From assembly GCA_002347485.1 (NCBI GenBank), contig DDXM01000065.1:42534-51606 (forward strand): a stretch of 9,073 nt of DNA, given 5' to 3'. Origin of the DNA: Anaerolineaceae bacterium UBA2260. GTDB taxonomy: Bacteria > Chloroflexota > Anaerolineae > Anaerolineales > Anaerolineaceae. Under the pieces are notes generated by a model. It was not told the DNA's origin. It searched no databases and saw only the letters and a list, made by a program, of their open reading frames with translations. This document shows, in pieces, positions 1 through 6,049 of this stretch. The position numbers and the translations under genes were made by a program. The first letter of the stretch is position 1. Every line of letters starts with the position of its first letter.

Positions 1-47
1 GCGTTGGCATAAGGCCAGGCTGCCGCTACAAGGATGTGTTCAGTCAT
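1..47 (-). CDS. metG: Methionyl-tRNA synthetase, N-terminal fragment (cut by window edge)
   Basis: On the minus strand an ATG at 47-45 opens a frame reading MTEHILVAAAWPYAN before the window ends. This is the first beta strand and the lead-in to the HIGH signature of class I methionyl-tRNA synthetases (family pattern ILV..A.PYANG..H.GH), so the catalytic Rossmann fold starts here. The enzyme charges tRNA-Met with methionine in the cytoplasm. A good Shine-Dalgarno (GAGGTGA, 57-51 on the minus strand) sits just upstream and fixes the start. The gene is divergent from the LysM-M23 gene at 223. Only 15 complete codons are visible, so the anticodon-binding and zinc regions cannot be judged. The PYAN motif makes MetRS much more likely than LeuRS, IleRS or ValRS. 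Confidence 0.8.
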   Translation of the reverse strand, partial: MTEHILVAAAWPYAN

Positions 48-50
48 CTT

Positions 51-57
51 TCACCTC
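51..57 (-). promoter_or_regulatory. Shine-Dalgarno of metG
   Basis: The minus strand reads GAGGTGA, a close match to the anti-SD complement, ending 3 bases before the metG ATG. It supports the start at 47 and the reality of the cut-off gene. Confidence 0.7.
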
Positions 58-78
58 GGTGGTAAATTGAGTGTGGGT

Positions 79-87
79 ATTCTATCA
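79..87 (-). promoter_or_regulatory. Candidate extended -10 promoter for metG
   Basis: The minus strand reads TGATAGAAT (87 to 79), which fits the extended -10 form TGnTATAAT with one mismatch. No good -35 lies 16-18 bp upstream (AGAAAT at 107-102), which is tolerable for an extended -10 promoter. Transcription would start near 72, giving a leader of about 25 bases that contains the metG Shine-Dalgarno. Confidence 0.4.
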
Positions 88-175
88 CGATTCCCACCAG
101 GATTTCTCCCGCTCTCATTCTCGCATCCATTCCGGCGTCCCCTGACAAACAAGCGCTCAGCCAAATTTTTAGAAC

Positions 176-204
176 TTGACCATATCCATGGCGGATGTTA
201 TGAT
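176..204 (+). promoter_or_regulatory. Sigma-70-type promoter of the first LysM-M23 gene
   Basis: TTGACC (176-181) and TATGAT (199-204) are separated by exactly 17 bp, an almost ideal housekeeping promoter. The predicted start of transcription is near 211, only about 12 bases before the ATG at 223. The mRNA would therefore begin almost at its Shine-Dalgarno (AAGGA, 212-216). Confidence 0.65.
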
Positions 205-222
205 TTTTTCCAAGGATAAAGA

Positions 223-1434
223 ATGAACAAAAAATCAACTTCTCCAACCAACAATAATGGATCGCTTGACCCACTACTGGAAAATGAAAAGCCCGCCGTG
301 GATGAAACCAGATCGCCGGCGGAAAATATTTGGGAAAAACTTGTTCACCTGGGTTTAGGTGAAACCGCCTTGCGCGTCGGAACGGGGGTGGTTTCGCTGA
401 TCCTCGTGGTGGTCGTGGTGTGGGTGATGAGCAATTTTGTATTAAAGAACCAGGCGCTTCCCACCGAGGAACCCACACCCACCGGCTCTGCATTGGAAGG
501 CTCCGGCGGCCCGCTCATCCAAGTAAACGAGGAAATCACTGTCGAAGAACTGCTCTACAGCGGGTTCACTGTCAGCCGCCTGGCGCAGGTGCACACTGAT
601 CGCCCAGCGGGACCGCGCACAGAGATCATCGAGTACACCATCCAACCCGGTGATACCCTGTTCGGCATCGCGGAGAAGTACGGCTTGAAACCGCAAACCT
701 TGCTCTGGAGCAACCGCCACATTCTGGGCGATGACCCGCACAATATCTTCCCCGGGGTAGACATCCTCATCCCGACGATCGATGGCGCCATTTACTTCTG
801 GAACCAGGGTGATGGGTTGAACGGGGTTTCAAATTTTTATAAAGTGACCCCTGATGACATTATCGACTGGCCTTCCAACAATCTGGATCGCGCCATACTG
901 GGCGATCTGTCATTGCCCAACATCGCGCCCGGCACGATGCTTTTCATTCCAGGCGGTGAGGGCCAGTTCACAGACTGGTTGCCACATTACTCTCGAGACG
1001 TTCCCGCCGAATCCTCCATTCCGGGCGGCTGCGGTATCATCACTGAAGGGTATATCGGCTACGGCACTTTCATCTGGCCGACGACTGAAACCTATTTATC
1101 CGGCTACGACTACTCCCCGGAAACCAATCACCGCGCCATTGATATTGCCGGTCGGATCGGTAACCCGGTATGGGCGGTTGACGCGGGTGTGATCGTCTAC
1201 GCCGGCTGGAATGACCGCGGCTATGGAAATCTGATCGTGGTCGACCACGGCAACGGCTGGCAATCCGTTTATGCGCACCTGGATACTTTTCTGGCGTTCT
1301 GCGGTCAAAGCGTGGACCAGGGAGAACAGATCGGCACGCTGGGTACCACCGGCAACTCCACCGGCCCGCACCTGCACTTTGAACTGCGGCACGAGAATTA
1401 CGGTATTGTCAACCCTTGGGACTTCCTGCAGTGA
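223..1434 (+). CDS. Membrane-anchored LysM-domain M23 (LytM-type) metallopeptidase, paralog 1
   Basis: A 403-residue predicted peptidoglycan hydrolase or peptidoglycan-binding envelope protein. Residues 1-50 are polar and probably cytoplasmic. Residues about 53-75 form one hydrophobic segment rich in V, L and I, so the rest should face outward. A LysM domain spans about 136-184 (EYTIQPGDTLFGIAEKYGL, ending in a LIP motif). A second, eroded LysM-like unit spans about 190-243 (NQGDGLNGV where GDTL is expected). The M23 domain covers about 280-400 with the complete zinc/catalytic set: H303 and D307 (HRAID), H352 (YAHLD), and H383/H385 (GPHLHFEL). Cys270 and Cys360 are shared with the paralog at 4925-6049. 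M23 enzymes cut peptide bridges in peptidoglycan; the exact bond is unknown here. The start is supported by AAGGA at 212-216 with 6-base spacing and a strong promoter. It is transcribed alone, with a terminator right after the stop. With all ligands present an active enzyme is more likely than a degenerate EnvC/NlpD-type activator, but this is not proven. Confidence 0.9.
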   Translation: MNKKSTSPTNNNGSLDPLLENEKPAVDETRSPAENIWEKLVHLGLGETALRVGTGVVSLILVVVVVWVMSNFVLKNQALPTEEPTPTGSALEGSGGPLIQVNEEITVEELLYSGFTVSRLAQVHTDRPAGPRTEIIEYTIQPGDTLFGIAEKYGLKPQTLLWSNRHILGDDPHNIFPGVDILIPTIDGAIYFWNQGDGLNGVSNFYKVTPDDIIDWPSNNLDRAILGDLSLPNIAPGTMLFIPGGEGQFTDWLPHYSRDVPAESSIPGGCGIITEGYIGYGTFIWPTTETYLSGYDYSPETNHRAIDIAGRIGNPVWAVDAGVIVYAGWNDRGYGNLIVVDHGNGWQSVYAHLDTFLAFCGQSVDQGEQIGTLGTTGNSTGPHLHFELRHENYGIVNPWDFLQ

Positions 1435-1446
1435 TCCGCTAACCCA

Positions 1447-1482
1447 AGAACCCCGGGTAATGGAGCCTGGGGTTCTCTTTTT
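1447..1482 (+). terminator. Intrinsic terminator after LysM-M23 paralog 1
   Basis: AGAACCCC (1447-1454) pairs perfectly with GGGGTTCT (1469-1476). The stem extends inward by one G-U and two G-C pairs around an 8-base loop. A T-run (CTTTTT, 1477-1482) follows immediately. It begins 12 bases after the stop codon, so it separates the peptidase transcript from the downstream gene. Confidence 0.85.
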
Positions 1483-1496
1483 AACCCGCGGGATTG

Positions 1497-1502
1497 TATA
1501 AT
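1497..1502 (+). promoter_or_regulatory. Candidate -10 element for the MEMO1-family gene
   Basis: A perfect TATAAT lies 20 bases upstream of the ATG at 1522 and just after the preceding terminator, where a new promoter is expected. No convincing -35 lies 15-18 bp upstream, because that stretch is the terminator's own stem and T-tract. The TG lies directly against the hexamer, so it is not a proper extended -10. The start would fall near 1509, close to the Shine-Dalgarno GAGGTG (1512-1517). Confidence 0.45.
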
Positions 1503-1521
1503 AAAGTTAGCGAGGTGTCCC

Positions 1522-2364
1522 ATGAATCCCAATCCCCCAGTGCGCCGCTCCCCGATCGCCGGGGCGTGGTATCCATCCAACCCGGAAGTGCTGCGCAGCG
1601 AGATCGACGGCTATATTGACGCAGCCAGTGAATCAACCCTTCCCGGAGAAGTGATCGGTTTGATCGCGCCTCACGCCGGTTATTTCTACTCAGGCCATAC
1701 CGCCGGCTACGCTTACCGTTCCGTAAAAGGAATGTCCTTCGATACTTGCGCGATATTTTCACCCCTGCACGACTATATGCCCAATAATTTTCTCACCTCC
1801 GCGCACGAAGCCTACGCCACCCCGCTCGGCCAGGTACCCGTTGACCACGAACTGGTCGAGGCGTGCTCGAGAAGTGTTGAATCAGCCACAGGTGACACGC
1901 TGCAGCACATCGCCAATGACCGTGAACATTCACTCGAGATCCAACTGCCCTTCCTGCAGCGCGCGCTTGCCGCCCCTTTCACCCTGCTGCCGGTGATGGT
2001 GCGCACGCACGATCCGGTATTGCTCGAAACCGCCGCAAAAGCGATCGCCGAGTGCTTGAAAGGGAAAAATATTCTCTTTGTCGCCAGCACAGACCTCTCG
2101 CACTTCTACGATGAACAGGAAGCCAACACGCTGGATACCACTATGCTAAACCGCATGACCGCTTTTGCGCCGGAGGGCGTGCTCAAGGCGGAACGCTGCG
2201 GCGAAGGATTCGCTTGCGGCGCCGGCGCGGTCGCGCTTATGCTGTGGACGACCCGTTTTCTTGGCGCGAGCCAGGTTACCCTGTTGCATCACAGCACCTC
2301 AGCGGATGCCTCGGGGGATTCCAGCCGCGTGGTGGGTTACGGCGCCCTGGCAGTGACACGCTAG
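1522..2364 (+). CDS. MEMO1-family protein (AmmeMemoRadiSam system protein B)
   Basis: A 280-residue protein matching the MEMO1 family over its whole length (family members run about 260-300). Visible signatures in order are RRSPIAGAWYP (9-17), IAPHAGYFYSG (48-58), EHSLEIQLPFLQ (135-146), STDLSHFY (189-196), CGEGFACGAGA (226-236) and SGDSSRVVGYG (264-274). By alignment with human MEMO1, H51, H83 and C232 fit the iron-binding H49/H81/C244 set, and the first two keep the same 32-residue spacing. The family has the fold of class III extradiol dioxygenases. In bacteria and archaea it is often encoded with AMMECR1 and a radical SAM enzyme, and its reaction is not settled. No such partner is in this window. 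It is probably cytoplasmic, as no signal peptide or membrane segment is seen. The start is fixed by GAGGTG at 1512-1517. priA follows 21 bases after the stop, so the two may share a transcript. Confidence 0.9.
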   Translation: MNPNPPVRRSPIAGAWYPSNPEVLRSEIDGYIDAASESTLPGEVIGLIAPHAGYFYSGHTAGYAYRSVKGMSFDTCAIFSPLHDYMPNNFLTSAHEAYATPLGQVPVDHELVEACSRSVESATGDTLQHIANDREHSLEIQLPFLQRALAAPFTLLPVMVRTHDPVLLETAAKAIAECLKGKNILFVASTDLSHFYDEQEANTLDTTMLNRMTAFAPEGVLKAERCGEGFACGAGAVALMLWTTRFLGASQVTLLHHSTSADASGDSSRVVGYGALAVTR

Positions 2365-2385
2365 AAAAATAAGAACAGGTCATCG

Positions 2386-4878
2386 ATGCCCTCTTTCGCG
2401 CGCGTTTCTGTCAACATTCCCCAGTTGACCGGCTTGTTTGATTACCATATCCCGGCCGAATACGCGGAACTGGTTCAACCCGGCGTGCTGGTGAACGTGC
2501 CTTTCGGCAGGCAGACCGCGCAAGGGGTCGTGGTCGACCTGGTGGATGAACCTGCGGTCGCAGATACAAAAGATCTCGCGGCGCTGGTGGATGATGAGCC
2601 AGTGCTCACAACCTACCAGTTGCAACTAGCGCACCGCATGGCGCAGGATAACCTTGCCACCCTTTCACAATGCCTGGACTTAATAGTACCGCCCGGGCTG
2701 AGCCAGCAGGCGGATATTCTCGTTCAGCGGGAGATAAGCGAAGCGCCCACCGATCTCACACCGCTTCAGAAGCGCCTGCTTGACCTGCTGGAAAGACGCG
2801 GGGCGTTACGCGGCCGCCAGGTGGACGCCGCGCTGCCCCGGGCGAACTGGCGCGACAGTCTGCCCGCGCTGGTCAAGCTCGGAGTGGTATCCAGCCGCTC
2901 GGTGTTGCCGCCTCCTGCGGTGCGCCCCAGGGTCGTGCGAACCGCCCAGTTCAGCGCTCCGCCCGGCTGGCGCGAAGATTCATCATTGAACATTGGACGC
3001 GTTGGTTCAGCAGCGCTGGAGCGCCGCCAGGCAGCCCTTACCTACCTCGAAGCGCAAGCCATCCCGGTCAATGTCAGCTGGGTGTACGCTGCGAGCGGCG
3101 CTTCTTCTAAGGATCTGACCCGCCTGGCTGAGCAGGACCTGGTGCGCCTGGGCGAGACCGAGATCTGGCGCGACCCCCTGGAGCATCTCAAGCCAGTGCT
3201 GACTAACACTCCGGTCTTTACATCCGACCAGGACGTCGTATGGCAGCAGATCGCGCCTCAATTCAGCGACGCAAAGCAGCGCGTACCGAACCTGCTGGTA
3301 GGCGTCACTGGTTCAGGCAAAACGGAGATCTATCTACGCGCTGCGAGTGAAGCGCTGGCTGCGGGTAAGGGAGTGTTGATCCTGGTGCCCGAGATCGCCC
3401 TCACCCCGCAAACGGTTAAGCGGTTTTTTGCCCGTTTTCCCGGGAAGGTTGGGCTGGTGCACTCCAAACTCTCACCCGGCGAGCGGTATGATACCTGGCG
3501 GCGCATCCGCGCCGGGCTGCTGCCCATCGTGGTCGGCGCGCGCAGCGCGCTCTTCTCACCGCTGCCTGACCCAGGTTTGATCATCATAGACGAAGCGCAT
3601 GACCCTTCGTACCGCCAGGAGGATACCCTGCCCCATTACCACGCGGTGCAATCGGCTATCACGCTCGCGGAGCTCACCGGCAGCTGCCTGCTGCTTGGCA
3701 GCGCCACCCCAGGGGTCGAAACCCTGTACCAATTCGAGAAAAAACGTTGGAATATTATCCGCCTTCCCAACCGCGTGCTTAATCAGATCGAGGAAGCAGC
3801 CAACACCTCCCCGGCGCAACCGGTTTATGGAGAACTTCCAAAAGTGCAGGTGGTGGACATGCGCGCGGAGTTGAGAGCTGGTAACCGCTCTGCCATTAGC
3901 CGCTCACTGCGTGAAGAACTTGCCGGGGTCTTAAAGCGCGAAGAACAGGCCATCCTCTTCCTCAACCGGCGCGGTAGCGCATCGTATGTCTTCTGCCGTG
4001 ATTGCGGTTTCGTGCTGCGCTGCCCGCGTTGCGAAACGCAGCTCACATATCACGAGGACGAATCCGCGCTGATCTGCCACACCTGCAATTACCGCCGCGC
4101 CCTGCCACAAAAATGCCCAAACTGCGGTGGCACAAACATCAGGCAGTATGGCATGGGCACCGAAAGCCTCGAATCCGCGGTGCTCAAGGAGTTCCCTGGC
4201 ACGCGGGTGCTGCGCTGGGACGCAGACACCGCCCGTTTCAAAGGCGCGCATGACCTGATCCTCGACCACTTCACCCAGCACCGCGCCGATATTCTCATCG
4301 GCACCCAGATGCTCGCCAAGGGACTGGACCTGCCGCTGGTGACGCTGGTAGGGGTGGTGCTGGCGGACGTGAGCCTCAACCTGCCGGATTTTCGCGCCGC
4401 CGAACGCACTTACCAGCTTCTCACCCAGGTGGCCGGGCGCGCGGGACGCAGCAGCCGTGGCGGACGAGTAATATTGCAGACCTTCCAGCCTGACCATTAC
4501 GCCATCCAGGCCGCCGCTGCCTATGACGCGCACGGTTTTTACCAGGCTGAGCTTGCCTGGCGGCAGAAAACCGGGTATCCGCCTTATTCCCGCTTGTTGA
4601 AGATCGAGTTCCGTCACTCAGACGCACTGGCGGTACAAAAGGCTGCTCTCGCCGCTGGGGAGCAGCTCGCGGCAGCGATCGCCGCGCAAAATTATCGCAA
4701 CACCTCGCTCATCGGTCCGGTGCCATGCTTTTATCACAAGCGTGCCGGGATCTATCGCTGGCAGCTCATCATCCGCGCGCCCGACCCGCGCAAAGTGCTG
4801 GATGCTCATCCACTGACTTCATGGCAGCCCGGCGGGTTGAGCATGGATTACAACCTGGACCCGATCAACCTGCTTTAA
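2386..4878 (+). CDS. priA: Primosomal protein N' (replication restart helicase PriA)
   Basis: An 830-residue superfamily 2 3'-5' DNA helicase that recognises stalled forks and reloads the replisome. The N-terminal 3'-end-binding domain is about 1-105 (FDYHIP, VNVPFGR). Residues about 120-270 hold winged-helix-like sequence. The helicase core has Walker A GVTGSGKTE (306-314), LVPEIALTPQ (333-342), DEAH (402-405), GSATP (438-442), GTQMLAKGLD (639-648) and QVAGRAGRS (681-689). Eight cysteines (537, 540, 546, 549, 564, 567, 577, 580) form the two zinc sites with the same spacing as in E. coli PriA. A C-terminal domain of about 700-830 follows. At 830 residues it is about 100 longer than E. coli PriA (732) and near B. 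subtilis PriA (805), with the extra length between the DNA-binding and helicase parts. The Shine-Dalgarno is weak (AGGT, 2377-2380). Since it follows the MEMO1-family gene by 21 bases, it probably depends on readthrough from it. No defects are visible. Confidence 0.97.
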   Translation: MPSFARVSVNIPQLTGLFDYHIPAEYAELVQPGVLVNVPFGRQTAQGVVVDLVDEPAVADTKDLAALVDDEPVLTTYQLQLAHRMAQDNLATLSQCLDLIVPPGLSQQADILVQREISEAPTDLTPLQKRLLDLLERRGALRGRQVDAALPRANWRDSLPALVKLGVVSSRSVLPPPAVRPRVVRTAQFSAPPGWREDSSLNIGRVGSAALERRQAALTYLEAQAIPVNVSWVYAASGASSKDLTRLAEQDLVRLGETEIWRDPLEHLKPVLTNTPVFTSDQDVVWQQIAPQFSDAKQRVPNLLVGVTGSGKTEIYLRAASEALAAGKGVLILVPEIALTPQTVKRFFARFPGKVGLVHSKLSPGERYDTWRRIRAGLLPIVVGARSALFSPLPDPGLIIIDEAHDPSYRQEDTLPHYHAVQSAITLAELTGSCLLLGSATPGVETLYQFEKKRWNIIRLPNRVLNQIEEAANTSPAQPVYGELPKVQVVDMRAELRAGNRSAISRSLREELAGVLKREEQAILFLNRRGSASYVFCRDCGFVLRCPRCETQLTYHEDESALICHTCNYRRALPQKCPNCGGTNIRQYGMGTESLESAVLKEFPGTRVLRWDADTARFKGAHDLILDHFTQHRADILIGTQMLAKGLDLPLVTLVGVVLADVSLNLPDFRAAERTYQLLTQVAGRAGRSSRGGRVILQTFQPDHYAIQAAAAYDAHGFYQAELAWRQKTGYPPYSRLLKIEFRHSDALAVQKAALAAGEQLAAAIAAQNYRNTSLIGPVPCFYHKRAGIYRWQLIIRAPDPRKVLDAHPLTSWQPGGLSMDYNLDPINLL

Positions 4879-4880
4879 AT

Positions 4881-4909
4881 CAAAAAACGGGAGGTTGGTA
4901 CCTCCCGTT
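4881..4909 (-). terminator. Terminator between converging priA and rho-LysM-M23 transcripts
   Basis: AACGGGAGGT (4886-4895) pairs perfectly with ACCTCCCGTT (4900-4909) around the 4-base loop TGGT. On the minus strand the stem is followed by six Ts (4887-4882), giving a textbook intrinsic terminator 16 bases after the minus-strand stop at 4925. On the plus strand the stem is followed by CGTTATGC, a poor U-tract, so it should work less well for priA. Confidence 0.85.
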
Positions 4910-4924
4910 CGTTATGCAAGTGTT

Positions 4925-6049
4925 CTAGTATCCCAGCACAGACCAGGGATTAACGAACCCACCGTTCAACCGCACTTCAAAGTGAAGATGGGAACCGTAC
5001 GAGCGGCCGGTATCCCCAGCCGCGCCGATCACGCCGCCTTGATAGACGCCCGACCCGCAGGAAACGTAGACCTGCGAAAGGTGGGCGTAGAGGGTTTCCC
5101 AACCATTCCCATGGTCAATGACCACCAGGTTGCCGTATCCAGAGTCATTCCAGCCGGCATAAACAACCGTGCCAGAATCCGCGGCATACACCGGATCACC
5201 CGTGGACGCCGAGAGGTCGATCGCCAGGTGGTAGCTTGAGAAATCAAAACCGGATAAGCTCGTTGAACTGGTGGGGAAGATGAAGCCACCGGATCCAATC
5301 AAAGCGTAATTGGTTGAAGCGCAGCCACCAGGACCCGCAATCACGCGCGTCGCGCCCGACCCGGAGGTGTAAGGCAGCGGCACGATCCATGACTGAATCT
5401 CGCGGTATCCCCCGGGGATCATCACATATTCGAGCCCTTCCGTGGAAGGCATGTTGACATCCAAATGGTTGGAAGGCCAGCGGATGATGTCATTGACATC
5501 CACATAATACTTTTCTGCCACCTTATCCAGCGTGTCGCCTTCCCTCCATTTGTAGTACACCCCGTCTGTCGGGGGGATGGTCAGGCGCCAGCCGGGACTG
5601 AGAAAGGTCGGATCGTCATTGAGCAGATCATAATTGGCGTAAAGGATGGACTCGGCGTCGAGACCGAATTTTCCAGCGATCCCAAAAATAGTATCGCCTT
5701 CCTCTACAGTGTACTTGATGGCGAAGTGACGCGTCCCTTCCGGCAGGATCGTATCGGGATCGACAGCCCTCACCAACGCGTAATCCGCCCTGGCGCGGGA
5801 AATCTCAGGCAGCTCAACCGGATTGCTTTCAGCCACCTTTACAGGTTCGGCAGCTTTCGCATCCGTCTTGAATGGGTTGAACTTAAACAGGATTGACAGT
5901 AATACTGCTACCACTAAGAGGGTACCGGCCCAGGAGAGGACGACTGCCCATGATTTCGCTGAAAACTCTCTTTTCTGGTTCGCCGCAGCAGGAGGGTTGA
6001 CCTCTTGCTGTTCAGAGGGCGTCACAGCGGGTTCGATTTTCTTTACCAC
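4925..6049 (-). CDS. Membrane-anchored double-LysM M23 (LytM-type) metallopeptidase, paralog 2
   Basis: A 374-residue protein with the same architecture as the protein at 223-1434. It has a short polar, probably cytoplasmic tail, then a single membrane segment at about 33-56. A first LysM spans about 110-160 (YTVEEGDTIFGIAGKFGL) and a second, well-formed LysM about 165-213 (KWREGDTLDKVAEKYYV). The M23 domain spans about 253-372. Catalytic and zinc residues are all present: H274 and D278 (HLAID), H323 (YAHLS), H354 and H356 (SHLHFEV). Cys243 and Cys331 match Cys270 and Cys360 of paralog 1. It should bind and cut peptidoglycan outside the membrane; the substrate bond is unknown. The start is GTG (6049-6047), preceded by GGAGG (6058-6054). 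The next in-frame Met is at residue 210, so GTG must be used. That GTG shares its first base with the rho stop (TAGTG), so the gene is cotranscribed and probably translationally coupled with rho. Confidence 0.9.
   Translation of the reverse strand: MVKKIEPAVTPSEQQEVNPPAAANQKREFSAKSWAVVLSWAGTLLVVAVLLSILFKFNPFKTDAKAAEPVKVAESNPVELPEISRARADYALVRAVDPDTILPEGTRHFAIKYTVEEGDTIFGIAGKFGLDAESILYANYDLLNDDPTFLSPGWRLTIPPTDGVYYKWREGDTLDKVAEKYYVDVNDIIRWPSNHLDVNMPSTEGLEYVMIPGGYREIQSWIVPLPYTSGSGATRVIAGPGGCASTNYALIGSGGFIFPTSSTSLSGFDFSSYHLAIDLSASTGDPVYAADSGTVVYAGWNDSGYGNLVVIDHGNGWETLYAHLSQVYVSCGSGVYQGGVIGAAGDTGRSYGSHLHFEVRLNGGFVNPWSVLGY

Noticed and set aside
48..222. T-box or SAM riboswitch upstream of metG
   Set aside because: The likely transcript leader is only about 25 bases, and no T-box sequence or long antiterminator fold is visible.
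44..493. 149-codon minus-strand frame across the metG spacer and the start of LysM-M23 paralog 1
   Set aside because: It overlaps the real metG start and promoters and is antisense to a clear gene. Its composition (rich in P, R and W) looks non-coding.
3931..4617. 228-codon open frame on the minus strand inside priA
   Set aside because: It lies wholly antisense to the conserved PriA zinc and helicase motifs, has no recognisable domain, and is typical of high-GC shadow frames.
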